From a virus: a DNA stretch of 64,000 nt. The stretch lies in the IMG/VR virus record IMGVR_UViG_3300046674_000362, positions 21,482 to 85,481 of that record; one strand, written 5' to 3'. Below are positions 43,771 to 51,500 of the stretch, piece after piece. Position 1 is the first letter of the stretch. Each line of letters begins with the position of its first letter. A program made the position numbers and the translations under genes. The notes below the pieces were generated by a model. That model ran no database searches. It saw only the letters and a list, made by a program, of their open reading frames with translations, and had not been told where the DNA came from.

Positions 43771-43778
43771 TTTTCCTA
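43771..43778 (-). promoter_or_regulatory. TAGGAAAA element (copy h), upstream of baseplate unit
   Basis: GGTAGGAAAAGGCCCGG on the minus strand, 41 bases before the gp25-like gene, in the divergent region at 43731-43865. Confidence 0.5.
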
Positions 43779-43830
43779 CCGTTGAATATAGGCATAACTA
43801 TTGCCACCCCCACCCGATTGCATTAGCATA

Positions 43831-43856
43831 CCTATTTTTCTAACAAGAAATATAGG
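43831..43856. promoter_or_regulatory. Operator-like inverted repeat in the divergent region
   Basis: Arms CCTATTTTTCT (43831-43841) and AGAAATATAGG (43846-43856) match at 10 of 11 positions across a 4-base centre. The repeat lies 9 bases before the plus gene at 43866, in a locally AT-rich stretch of the divergent spacer. Confidence 0.45.
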
Positions 43857-43865
43857 GATCGCAAT

Positions 43866-44060
43866 ATGGACTATCTGGCCGAGCACTACACCATCAAGGC
43901 GCGGACGGCCCCGCTGCCTGACGTTGAGCCCGAACCGCCTCACGACGAACCCGCAGCACCGGCCGCCCCGGTGCTGACGCTGTACGACTACCAGCTTGCG
44001 GCGAACGCGCGCGTCGCTGAAGTCGCCCGCGAACTGACCTTGATGGGATGGGCGGTATGA
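43866..44060 (+). CDS. Small hypothetical protein opening the plus early-type region
   Basis: A 64-residue protein (MDYLAEHYTIKARTAPLPDV) with a Pro/Glu-rich middle and a C-terminal helix. Its stop overlaps the next start (ATGA). Unrecognised. Confidence 0.5.
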   Translation: MDYLAEHYTIKARTAPLPDVEPEPPHDEPAAPAAPVLTLYDYQLAANARVAEVARELTLMGWAV

Positions 44061-44563
44061 CTTGGGTAGTGGGTATGAGCCGCCCCGATCCGGTCGCGGA
44101 CACGATAGATGCGGCGCAGCTCACCGCGCTCGATGACCAGCACCAGGGCCGCGCCACGACCGCGCCCGCGCCGAACGTCCGCGACATGGCGCTGCTGATC
44201 GCGCGCCTGTCCTACGCCCTCAAGTGCGCCGCGCCGAATCACGAACTCCCGGCCAAGGCGACCGCGTTCCTGAAGAAGCATGACCTGATCGGAAGCCCGC
44301 TGCGCGCGACGGTAGAGGAACAGGCCACGGTGGCGCAGCAACAGCGTTGGATGGCGCTGGGCGAGGCCGTCGAGCGCGGCGCACGCGATCTGCCGAAGGG
44401 GCACGAGTTGCACGTCGAAGTCGAGCGCGACGCGGGCACGGTGGCGCTGTATGACGGCGACTGCGACCGGCTCACGGAATTCGAGGGCGACACGCTCGCG
44501 GACCAGATCAACAAGGCCATCGACTACGCCGTGGCGCTCACCGGCCAGGACGCAGCAGCATGA
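44057..44563 (+). CDS. Hypothetical early-type protein
   Basis: 168 residues starting at 44057, chosen for the ATGA overlap. The middle resembles a helical domain of phage early proteins (MALLIARLSYALKCAAPNHE). Unrecognised. Confidence 0.5.
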   Translation: MTWVVGMSRPDPVADTIDAAQLTALDDQHQGRATTAPAPNVRDMALLIARLSYALKCAAPNHELPAKATAFLKKHDLIGSPLRATVEEQATVAQQQRWMALGEAVERGARDLPKGHELHVEVERDAGTVALYDGDCDRLTEFEGDTLADQINKAIDYAVALTGQDAAA

Positions 44564-44943
44564 ACGCGCACCAGCGACGCATCCACCGCCGTGCGCTGCC
44601 GCCTGTAACCGGCTGCGGCCGACAGGGCCACAGTGGCACCACCATCTACCCCGACCTGATGTGTACCGATGGCTACATGAGCGATATGGACGCCGACGGC
44701 GACGACCCGAGCGCCGCGCGCCCGCCGTGCCAGCACTGCAACCCGGTCGAGCACGCCGAATGGGCGCGCGAGCAGCAGGATGAGGATGACGAACTTCCCT
44801 ATGGCCTGCGGCCTGACTCCAAAGGTCGTCTCATGTACGAATGCCGCCACTGCGGCGGCGACCGGGAATGGTGCGGCGAACCGCACGAATTTTGCAACGA
44901 CACTCACATGAACTGCGGCGGCTCGCCGTACTGCTTACCGTAA
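44560..44943 (+). CDS. Cys-rich putative zinc protein
   Basis: A 127-residue protein coupled to the previous gene by ATGA. It carries several C-x2-C pairs: RPPCQHCNPVEHAEW, MYECRHCGGDREWCGEPHEF and CNDTHMNCGGSPYC. A multi-site zinc-ribbon fold is likely. Role unknown. Confidence 0.6.
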   Translation: MNAHQRRIHRRALPPVTGCGRQGHSGTTIYPDLMCTDGYMSDMDADGDDPSAARPPCQHCNPVEHAEWAREQQDEDDELPYGLRPDSKGRLMYECRHCGGDREWCGEPHEFCNDTHMNCGGSPYCLP

Positions 44944-44954
44944 AGGACGCATCA

Positions 44955-46262
44955 ATGAAACGCCATGAATTGAAAACCGACCCGGACGCCTTTAACGCGG
45001 TCCTGCTGGGGACAAAGACCCATGAAATCCGCAAGAATGATCGCGGCTTTGCCGTAGGCGACGAGCTGCTGCTGCACGAAACCGAGTTGGCCGAAGCTGA
45101 CCGCCCGACGGACCACGCGCACACTTACACCGGCCGCGAACTGCTGCGCCGCGTGACGCATATTCAGGAGGGCTACGGGCTCGCGCCGGGCTGGGCCATC
45201 CTGTCCATCGAGCGAGTGCCGCAAGAGGGCGACTGGATCGTGCGCGAGCGCCGCGACCCGGATGGGGCTCTGATGAGCTGCTTTGTTCAAGCGCCGCGCG
45301 AGGGCGACATGGCCTATGGCCTCGAAGTCCTCGGCGACGACTACGAGGGCTACGGCGACGTGGAACGCAAGCTAGAGCACTGCAAGATGATCGTGGCGCT
45401 GGTGAATGCCGCGCGCGGGCAGGTATCGCCTGCGGACTACGAGGAAGTGCTGGCCGACCATCGCCGCTTGGCGCGCGAGCTGGACGTGCTGCTGAACGGC
45501 GAGGAAGGCGCAGCCAAGCAAGCGAGCCTCGCCGACATCGTGGCCCAGGTGCGCCGCGAGCGCCAGCAGCCGCGCGATGAAACCTACCTGTTCGAGCACT
45601 GGGCGAAAGACCCGATCCGCGCCGCGAAAATCCCGCTGGCGAAGCACCCGAACGGCGCGTATACGGACACCCGCAGCTACCTCATCAACTACGGTTGGAA
45701 GTCGCGCGCAAAGCAGTTCGACGGCCTGTTCGCGAAGCCCGAGAACATCGACCCGTTCACCGACACTGGCGAGGGCCACAAGGACGCATCCTACGAACGC
45801 CTGCGCCTCGCCTGCGCCATCCAGCAGCCCGCTCCGATCCCCGATCAGATGGCGCTGGTATGGCGCGCGGACATTATGCGCATGCGCCATGACCTGACCC
45901 ACAAGCAGGCATTTTTCGACTACTACCGCCCGCTGTCACAGGCCATGCGCGACGTGATCGCCGAGCGCAAGGATCAGGTGACGCGCGAGGGCTACACCAC
46001 CGAGGACGACGATGCGCATGTGCAGGGCGAGCTGGGCGCGTATGCCGCCTACTACGCCATGCCGCCCGGTGCACGCGAATGGCCCGCGACGGAAACCGGC
46101 TACGGCGCTACCTGGGGCGAGGCAATCATTCCGGCCGACTGGACGCCGCCGAAGCCGGGCGACCGCCGCCGCGAGCTGGTGAAAGCTGGCGCACTGATAC
46201 TGGCCGACATCGAGCGTATCGACCGCGCTGACGCCCCCGCCACCACTGGAGAACAAGTATGA
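44955..46262 (+). CDS. DUF3850 (ASCH/PUA-like) fusion protein
   Basis: Start at the ATG at 44955 (AAGGA upstream), 435 residues. Residues 1-80 match DUF3850: KRHELKTDPDAFNAVLLGTK, TKTHEIRKNDRGFAVGDELL and PGWAILSIERV; this is a PUA/ASCH-like RNA-associated fold common in phages. The central part is helical. The C-terminal 110 residues (AMRDVIAERKDQVTREGYTT, then ELVKAGALILADIERIDR) form a separate domain widespread in phage proteins of unknown role. It is followed by a tiny membrane protein with ATGA overlap. Confidence 0.75.
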   Translation: MKRHELKTDPDAFNAVLLGTKTHEIRKNDRGFAVGDELLLHETELAEADRPTDHAHTYTGRELLRRVTHIQEGYGLAPGWAILSIERVPQEGDWIVRERRDPDGALMSCFVQAPREGDMAYGLEVLGDDYEGYGDVERKLEHCKMIVALVNAARGQVSPADYEEVLADHRRLARELDVLLNGEEGAAKQASLADIVAQVRRERQQPRDETYLFEHWAKDPIRAAKIPLAKHPNGAYTDTRSYLINYGWKSRAKQFDGLFAKPENIDPFTDTGEGHKDASYERLRLACAIQQPAPIPDQMALVWRADIMRMRHDLTHKQAFFDYYRPLSQAMRDVIAERKDQVTREGYTTEDDDAHVQGELGAYAAYYAMPPGAREWPATETGYGATWGEAIIPADWTPPKPGDRRRELVKAGALILADIERIDRADAPATTGEQV

Positions 46263-46342
46263 CGGGCGCTGAAATCATCGAGCTGGCGAAGGTCATCGCC
46301 CCGTTCGTGGTCCTCATCGTGATCTTCTGGCGCGAGCGGTAA
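46259..46342 (+). CDS. 27-residue membrane peptide
   Basis: A short frame beginning at an ATGA overlap with the preceding gene and ending immediately before the next start (TAAATG). The product MTGAEIIELAKVIAPFVVLI then VIFWRER has one hydrophobic span with a basic end. Tight packing between two genes supports translation. Confidence 0.55.
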   Translation: MTGAEIIELAKVIAPFVVLIVIFWRER

Positions 46343-46753
46343 ATGTCGCAGTTCTACCCGTCGATGACGACCGGCGAGCGCATCCTTAAGCTGGTGCCTG
46401 CCACGTCGGCCGAGCTTCTGGCGCAGCTCGACATCACCTCGACCGCGACGCTGCACAAATGGATCACGCGGCTGCGCAAGGACGGGAAAATCCATACCGG
46501 CCGGTGGCGGCGCGGCGAGAACAATTTCGTCGCCGTGCATGTGCTGGGCAAGGGAAAGGATGCGAAGCGCCCGAAGCCCTGGACCCCAGCCCAGCTACAG
46601 GCCCGGTATCGGAAGTCCCTGAAGGAATCCGGGCGTTACGTGGACTTCCTGATCGCCGCACGCAAGCGCGGCTATCGCTACCGCCAGCGGCGAGGACAGA
46701 AGCTCAAGATCAAGCCGGACCCGCTGCTGCAAATGTTTTACCGGCAGATATAA
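46343..46753 (+). CDS. Winged-helix DNA-binding protein
   Basis: A 136-residue basic protein. Residues 10-55 (GERILKLVPATSAELLAQLD, ITSTATLHKWITRLRKDGKI) fit a winged helix-turn-helix with recognition helix about STATLHKWITRLRK. The C-terminus is highly basic (KRGYRYRQRRGQKLKIKPD). A candidate early-region transcription regulator. Confidence 0.65.
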   Translation: MSQFYPSMTTGERILKLVPATSAELLAQLDITSTATLHKWITRLRKDGKIHTGRWRRGENNFVAVHVLGKGKDAKRPKPWTPAQLQARYRKSLKESGRYVDFLIAARKRGYRYRQRRGQKLKIKPDPLLQMFYRQI

Positions 46754-46861
46754 GAAAACTGTATCAACCGCAACACTGGCCGGAATCGAACGATTGTGGA
46801 CAGGTAGAAACAACGGGAAGCCGCGCCCCGATCCGCGCGGCATTCACATAAGGGCAACACC

Positions 46862-47449
46862 ATGATTTTTCTCATCCTCCTGCTGAACCTCGCGATTAGC
46901 TGGGCGAACTGCTGGGCCGTCGGGCGCATCTGGAACGATACGCGCGCGCTGGGCGGCTGGCCGCGACTGCTGGCATGGTCCGGCGCGATCCAGGCGGCCA
47001 TCGGCTTTTCCAGCGTGATCGGCTTCGCCGTCGGCTACATCGCCTATGCGACCGGCCACCTGCCGCCGCACGCCGCCAAGGCCGCACTGTCGCTCTGGTA
47101 TCTGCTCATCATCGTGCCCGCGCTCGGGACCGGGCTGATTATCACGATCCAATCGTGGATCGCCGCGCTCCGCGAGCGCAGCCTGTTGAACATGGGCGTT
47201 GCCGCCTACAACACGTATGCCCAGGCGAGCAACATGATCGGGGCCATCGGCGGCATTGGCGATGCATGGAAGGCCGTCGGCGACCTGTTCGACTCCAGGG
47301 ACAACGAGGGCGCGGCCCCGGCTATGATCCTAACCGTGCTGGCGCTCGTCGCCCTGGCGCTGCTGGGCGGTATCGTGCTCACCTATGCGCTGATCCGCAA
47401 GTACGCGGCCACGTCGGCACTGCCCGAGCCTGATTTCGCCAAGGCGTAA
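46862..47449 (+). CDS. Multi-span inner-membrane protein
   Basis: A 195-residue protein with four probable membrane helices: IFLILLLNLAISWANCW, IGFSSVIGFAVGYIAY, LWYLLIIVPALGTGLIITI and ILTVLALVALALLGGIVLTY. The loop between helices 3 and 4 is Gly/Ala-rich. It could act as a superinfection-exclusion or holin-like protein. No family recognised. A 108-base spacer precedes it without a clear promoter. Confidence 0.6.
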   Translation: MIFLILLLNLAISWANCWAVGRIWNDTRALGGWPRLLAWSGAIQAAIGFSSVIGFAVGYIAYATGHLPPHAAKAALSLWYLLIIVPALGTGLIITIQSWIAALRERSLLNMGVAAYNTYAQASNMIGAIGGIGDAWKAVGDLFDSRDNEGAAPAMILTVLALVALALLGGIVLTYALIRKYAATSALPEPDFAKA

Positions 47450-47456
47450 CTTCCTG

Positions 47457-47486
47457 TTGACGGATCGAATTGTGAGCGCGTACAAT
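47457..47486 (+). promoter_or_regulatory. Early-type promoter with near-perfect dyad (copy 3, plus)
   Basis: TTGACG at 47457-47462 and TACAAT at 47481-47486. Two 16-base arms, TGACGGATCGAATTGT (47458-47473) and ACAATTCGATCCGTCA (47482-47497), are perfect inverted repeats around GAGCGCGT. Confidence 0.88.
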
Positions 47487-47534
47487 TCGATCCGTCAGCA
47501 GCGCATAGGGCGCGGCGGCCACAAGGAGAATGTG

Positions 47535-47702
47535 ATGCAAGAAATGATTATCAAGCCCGAGGGCTCCACGCCCGTTGCCGTGTACTACCGCATCGTGCGC
47601 AAGGATGAAATCGGCGAATACGTCCTCCTGAATGGCCGCCGCGCCTACATCGTCCGCAAGGACGGCCGCGCCTACGTCGATTACTACATGGACAAGAAAT
47701 AA
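47535..47702 (+). CDS. Small early-type protein
   Basis: A 55-residue protein starting at 47535 (MQEMIIKPEGSTPVAVYYRI) behind AAGGAGAATGTG. Likely a small beta-barrel. First gene after promoter copy 3. Confidence 0.55.
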   Translation: MQEMIIKPEGSTPVAVYYRIVRKDEIGEYVLLNGRRAYIVRKDGRAYVDYYMDKK

Positions 47703-47704
47703 AC

Positions 47705-48043
47705 ATGGCAACCCACAAAATCACAAGCGAAATCGAAATCAAGCCCGGCCAATGGGTTTGCAGACTCCCGTTCTCCATGTTCTCCAGCCATCTGTGCGAT
47801 CGACCGCAACTGGTCATGGGAGCATCCGGGCAGCGTATCTATCTGGCCGAGACTAGCGGTGCGAACCAGGGCAACTACATTTCGCGCAGCACCGCCGCAT
47901 ACCTGTGCGACACCGAAGCGGAAGCGCTCGCCGTGTACGCGGTCAGCGAATCGCAGGCGCGCGCGCTCCAAGCGAGCCGGGATGCGATCAAGGCTGAACA
48001 CGAGGCCAAGATCGCTGCCCTGATCGCCGGGAGCGCAGCATGA
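47705..48043 (+). CDS. Hypothetical early-type protein
   Basis: 112 residues; a beta-rich N-terminal 65 residues with KPGQWVCRLPFSMF and a helical C-terminus. ATGA overlap with the next gene. Unrecognised. Confidence 0.5.
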   Translation: MATHKITSEIEIKPGQWVCRLPFSMFSSHLCDRPQLVMGASGQRIYLAETSGANQGNYISRSTAAYLCDTEAEALAVYAVSESQARALQASRDAIKAEHEAKIAALIAGSAA

Positions 48044-48600
48044 GCCAGCGCCCATTCGAGGTAGCGGCCCACAAGGCACCATCCCGCGAAGCGCTGCAAG
48101 CCCAGTGCGACGCCTTCAATTTCGAGTGCGCCGTCGGCGGCCCGGTCGCGGTTAAGCTCGACGGCCGCGACAAGCCCCTCATCACCACCACGCGCAGCGA
48201 GGCGCAAGTCCTGTCCGGGCACTCGGCCGTCGTGTGGCTGGACGGCGTGAGCGGGTGCTACCTGCTGGAGCGTGTCGCGCCGATCCCGCGCCCCGCGCCG
48301 CAGCATCTTGCCCCGGTTATCACTGAGGCCGGTGCCCGGATGCTTCGCCAGCACCTCGAAAGTGCCCTTGCGAACTCCCCCGGCTACCACATGGCACTGG
48401 TTCCGGGCGACGATGTACTTGCGCTGCTGGACAACATGCGCGCCGTGCCCCGCCTGCCCACGCCGAAGCAGCTCCGCGCAGCACTGCGCCACACCAGCGA
48501 TGCCGAGCTGGCGAAGTCGATCTATCTGGCGATGACCAGCGCCGAGGCGATCACACCCGAGGGACCGACCACCCGCATCCAGAAAGGACCGGCCCAATGA
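48040..48600 (+). CDS. Hypothetical early-type protein
   Basis: 186 residues in a tightly coupled string. An N-terminal basic section (RPFEVAAHKAPSREALQAQC) is followed by mixed helices. Unrecognised. Confidence 0.5.
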   Translation: MSQRPFEVAAHKAPSREALQAQCDAFNFECAVGGPVAVKLDGRDKPLITTTRSEAQVLSGHSAVVWLDGVSGCYLLERVAPIPRPAPQHLAPVITEAGARMLRQHLESALANSPGYHMALVPGDDVLALLDNMRAVPRLPTPKQLRAALRHTSDAELAKSIYLAMTSAEAITPEGPTTRIQKGPAQ

Positions 48601-48860
48601 GCATCCACACCGCCACGCGCCCGGTGCGCGTCTACCACCGCCCGTCGCGCCCGAAAGAGGGCGGCGGCATCCATTACCCGCTCGAAGTGCAGCACGCGCG
48701 CGGCCTGTTCCACCAGTTCAGCATCCAGAGCGAGGAACTGGACACTGGCGCGGCGCATTGCCCCGTCGCCGTGGTCGAGCTGGCCGACGGCTCTGTTATC
48801 ACCCCGGCCGCGCACATGATCCAGTTCCTCGACATCGCGCAGGAGCCTAGCCATGCGTAA
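48597..48860 (+). CDS. Hypothetical early-type protein
   Basis: 87 residues with a beta-rich pattern (HYPLEVQHARGLFHQFSIQS). Start overlaps the previous stop (ATGA) and the end overlaps the next gene by eight bases. Unrecognised. Confidence 0.5.
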   Translation: MSIHTATRPVRVYHRPSRPKEGGGIHYPLEVQHARGLFHQFSIQSEELDTGAAHCPVAVVELADGSVITPAAHMIQFLDIAQEPSHA

Positions 48861-49272
48861 GCCGACCACCATCACCGCCGTGCGCCCGGTGGACGAGGAT
48901 CACCAAGTCGTCACCGTCGAAGGCGGGGGAGGGCAGTACCGCCGCGAGCCGTGCGGCGGCTGTCCGTGGCGCGTAGACCAGACCGGCCAGTTTCCGGCCG
49001 GGGCGTTCCTTGTGTCGGCGAGCACGGCCTACGACATGGCGCGGAACAAATTTTCATGCCACGAATCGGGCTCGAAGAAACCCGCGACGTGCGCCGGGTT
49101 CCTGATGCGCGGCGCGGATCATAACCTTGCCGTGCGCCGCGCCTACAGCAGCGGCATGTACGATTTCAACGCGATCAGCGACGGCGGCCACGAGCTGCAC
49201 GCCAGCTACCGCGCGATGGCCGAGGCGAACGGCTGCGACCCGGACGCCCCTGAACTCGCCCCATGCCGATAA
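48853..49272 (+). CDS. DUF6283-type zinc-binding protein
   Basis: 139 residues. REPCGGCPWRVDQTGQFPAG followed by FSCHESGSKKPATCAGFLMR is the DUF6283 Cys/His pattern. The family is widespread in phages with unknown function. Confidence 0.75.
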   Translation: MRKPTTITAVRPVDEDHQVVTVEGGGGQYRREPCGGCPWRVDQTGQFPAGAFLVSASTAYDMARNKFSCHESGSKKPATCAGFLMRGADHNLAVRRAYSSGMYDFNAISDGGHELHASYRAMAEANGCDPDAPELAPCR

Positions 49273-49280
49273 GGACCACC

Positions 49281-49478
49281 ATGACCACACTCTACGCGAT
49301 ACGCAGCGCCCTGCCGCGCCGCCTGTGCGACGCTGCGAGCCCGATGCCGATGGCCGACAAGGACCGCTTTCAATGGAGCCACCCGGACGCAGAATTCATC
49401 GAGCCGTTCTTCAACCTCGGCCTGTACAAGTGCCCGCACTGCAAGCTGACCTTTCACGCACCGAGGCGGACGCAATGA
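49281..49478 (+). CDS. Small zinc-ribbon-like protein
   Basis: 65 residues, start at 49281 behind AAGGACC. YKCPHCKLTFHAP near the end is a half zinc site. ATGA overlap with the next gene. Unrecognised. Confidence 0.5.
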   Translation: MTTLYAIRSALPRRLCDAASPMPMADKDRFQWSHPDAEFIEPFFNLGLYKCPHCKLTFHAPRRTQ

Positions 49479-49912
49479 AGCTGCTGCTGATCGCCTGTTC
49501 CGAGCGCAAGCTGGGCGGCACGCACCGCGCGCTGGACCTGTACCGAGGAACCATGTACAACGTGCTGCGCAAATGGATGCCAGCAGCACCGCCCGACATT
49601 TGCATCCTGTCGGCGAAGCATGGCCTGCTGCACGCGGACACCATGACCGAGAACTACGAACAGCCGATGACGCCCGCGCGCTCGCGCGAGCTGCTGGCGC
49701 AACCGCTGGCGCTGGCCGGGTTCGAGGGCAAGCGCTACAGCGCGGTATTCATCGCCGCGCCGTCCGCCTATCGCGAGCTGGGCCGCGCCTACGTTGACCA
49801 GCTCCGCGCGACCGGGATCATCGCCCAGGACGCGCCGGTAAGCGGGACCGAGGGAGGTATCGGCACGCAGCGCGGCCAGCTCGGCGCATACCTGCGGGGA
49901 CTCGGCCAATGA
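49475..49912 (+). CDS. DUF6884-type protein
   Basis: 145 residues, start at 49475 (MKLLLIACSERKLGGTHRAL). The N-terminal Rossmann-like strand LLLIACSERK and ICILSAKHGLL at about residue 45 match DUF6884-type proteins found in phages and plasmids. A nucleotide- or base-handling role is suggested by fold only. Confidence 0.7.
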   Translation: MKLLLIACSERKLGGTHRALDLYRGTMYNVLRKWMPAAPPDICILSAKHGLLHADTMTENYEQPMTPARSRELLAQPLALAGFEGKRYSAVFIAAPSAYRELGRAYVDQLRATGIIAQDAPVSGTEGGIGTQRGQLGAYLRGLGQ

Positions 49913-50289
49913 TGCCAAGCTTCACCCCGGCCGAAATCATCCGGCAGCGCCGCCAGCAAATGCTGATCCACTCGCACCTGTACTACCGCATGGACGCGCC
50001 GATCATCAGCGACGACCAGTGGCAGCGCTGGGCCGACGAGCTGGCGCAGCTCCAGCGCCAGCACCCTGAGCCGATCAATTTCTACGACCGCGAATTCGCA
50101 GACTGGGACGGCTCGACCGGCATGCACTTGCCGAATGATGGCTGGGTCATCGAGAAGGCCGATCTGGTGCGCCGCCTGCACGCGGGCGACCACCAGCGCC
50201 CGGATGCCGAGAAAACGCCGCCAGCGCCCGCTATGCAAGCGCCAGCAACGCCGCCGCCCATGCCGCCCGCGCAGTTCTCGCTGCTCTAG
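49909..50289 (+). CDS. LigA N-terminal (Ia domain)-like protein
   Basis: 126 residues. Residues 15-55 (QQMLIHSHLYYRMDAPIISD, then QWQRWADELAQLQRQHPEPI) resemble the NMN-binding Ia domain of NAD-dependent DNA ligase, with a Tyr-Tyr pair and SD motif in equivalent places. The adenylation domain is absent and the C-terminus is Pro-rich. It may bind NAD or NMN without being a ligase. Confidence 0.55.
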   Translation: MMPSFTPAEIIRQRRQQMLIHSHLYYRMDAPIISDDQWQRWADELAQLQRQHPEPINFYDREFADWDGSTGMHLPNDGWVIEKADLVRRLHAGDHQRPDAEKTPPAPAMQAPATPPPMPPAQFSLL

Positions 50290-50304
50290 CGCAATGAGCG
50301 CGCA

Positions 50305-50310
50305 TACATT
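50305..50310 (+). promoter_or_regulatory. Degenerate early-type promoter/dyad
   Basis: GCGCAATGAGCGCGCATACATTGCGC-like sequence with TACATT at 50305-50310 keeps the core geometry, but no TTGACG-like -35 is present. It may be a decayed copy. Confidence 0.3.
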
Positions 50311-50379
50311 GCGCGCCTGCATAGCGGGCTCGGCCGTGGAGGGCACACTGTAGGAACCGCCACCACCGGAGAGCCGCCG

Positions 50380-50532
50380 ATGTACCTCGACCTTCAGCGC
50401 CCACCGGGCCAGCCGTGCCCGGCCTGCTACGTCCCGCGCAACAAGCCCTGCAAGCCCAATTGCTCAAGCATCTACCGACCGCCGCGCATCAGCTTCCTTG
50501 ATCGCCTGCTGTCCCGCCTGCCGATCCCGTAA
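50380..50532 (+). CDS. 50-residue Cys/Pro-rich protein
   Basis: Starts MYLDLQRPPGQPCPACYVPR behind GGAGAGCC and ends at a terminator. Four Cys in CPACYVPRNKPCKPNC could bind one zinc. It is too short for most gene finders; its start site and the terminator after it argue for a real gene. Confidence 0.55.
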   Translation: MYLDLQRPPGQPCPACYVPRNKPCKPNCSSIYRPPRISFLDRLLSRLPIP

Positions 50533-50538
50533 CGAAAA

Positions 50539-50569
50539 AGCCCCGGACGTGTGCCGGGGCTTTTCTTTT
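50539..50569. terminator. Bidirectional intrinsic terminator
   Basis: A GCCCCGG...CCGGGGC stem has TTTTCTTTT on the plus side and AAAAA on the minus side, so it can end both the plus transcript and the converging minus transcript. Confidence 0.88.
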
Positions 50570-50602
50570 GGCGAGCACCGCAGTGCCCAGGCCGGGAAGG
50601 GA

Positions 50603-51034
50603 TCAGGCGCGCAGCAGCACGGCGCTATGGCCCTCGGCCTCCTGTTCCGCATGGGTGCCGATCAGGGAATGGGTCGAGGTCTTGGCGGTGCTGATGGGCG
50701 AGCAACACAATCGCTCATGCGCGCTGGCGCTGGGCGTGTGCAGCGCCGCCACCACGGCCACGCCTGCCGATACCGCGAGCGGCCCCACCAGCGCCATTTC
50801 CAGGCCGGGGCGATCTTGCGCGCGGGCGTCCAGGCTGGCCGGGCTCGCGACGAGCTGGGCGCGCTCGACGGCGACAGCCGGGGCGGCGATGGCGACGACA
50901 TCCTTGGTGGCGCGGGTTTGCTCGACGCGCTGCACGCCGGGGTCCGGCTGATGCGGCATGGCCTGCGCACTCACGCTGAAGGCCAGCGCGCACACCGCCA
51001 TCATCGCAAGGGTTCGCATTCGGGATTTGGACAT
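50603..51034 (-). CDS. Secreted protein with signal peptide, minus-strand island
   Basis: 143 residues, start at 51034 behind AAGGAGCTTT. The signal peptide MSKSRMRTLAMMAVCALAFS then VSAQA is followed by a polar part, a second hydrophobic span (LEMALVGPLAVSAGVAVVAA) and a C-terminal part with a Cys pair (LCCSP). It is opposite to all neighbours and shares their bidirectional terminator. With the small membrane protein just upstream it may form a lysis or exclusion pair, controlled by element copy i. Confidence 0.6.
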   Translation of the reverse strand: MSKSRMRTLAMMAVCALAFSVSAQAMPHQPDPGVQRVEQTRATKDVVAIAAPAVAVERAQLVASPASLDARAQDRPGLEMALVGPLAVSAGVAVVAALHTPSASAHERLCCSPISTAKTSTHSLIGTHAEQEAEGHSAVLLRA

Positions 51035-51092
51035 AAAGCTCCTTCTATGGTTGAGGTTGAACTACGGGGAAATGCTTATTCTTCGCGGCCAG

Positions 51093-51242
51093 TCACGGCC
51101 ACAGCAGGCAGGCGCAGATCACCCGCGCCAGCTCGGCGGCACATGCCCCGAGCGCCATGAACGCCACCGCGAAGCAACACGCGCCGAGCGGGCTTACGTC
51201 CGGTTCTCCCTGGCGGTGAATCCTTTTCTTTGCGGCTGGCAT
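51093..51242 (-). CDS. 49-residue membrane protein candidate
   Basis: MPAAKKRIHRQGEPDVSPLG then ACCFAVAFMALGACAAELAR and VICACLLWP. The basic head and hydrophobic Cys-rich tail suggest one or two membrane spans. It lies 58 bases upstream of the secreted protein on the same strand. The ribosome site is weak (GGGA at 11 bases). Confidence 0.4.
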   Translation of the reverse strand: MPAAKKRIHRQGEPDVSPLGACCFAVAFMALGACAAELARVICACLLWP

Positions 51243-51500
51243 GACTGTTAAATCCCGATGATTACGATTTTACATAATGCTAATTATGCGCGGTAAGCCT
51301 TTGATTATTAAGGCTTTTTACTCGGCATTACTTATTCTATTGTCGAGTTCGGTTGTAGCGCGAATCCGGCCCGGAAACGTCCCGACAAACGGCCCCGGCG
51401 TACCGGGCGATGAGCTGCCCGGCTTCGCGCCCGGTGGCAACGGAGTACCGCCCCCGTTGAGGACCAATGTACGGCGCGGCCGGTGGCGGCCTGGGCGTAG

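Noticed and set aside
47467-47487. Resemblance of the promoter dyad to the E. coli lac operator (AATTGTGAGCG)
   Set aside because: Similarity covers about one half-site and the rest differs. No LacI-type protein is seen, so this is treated as chance or convergent use of a helix-turn-helix site.
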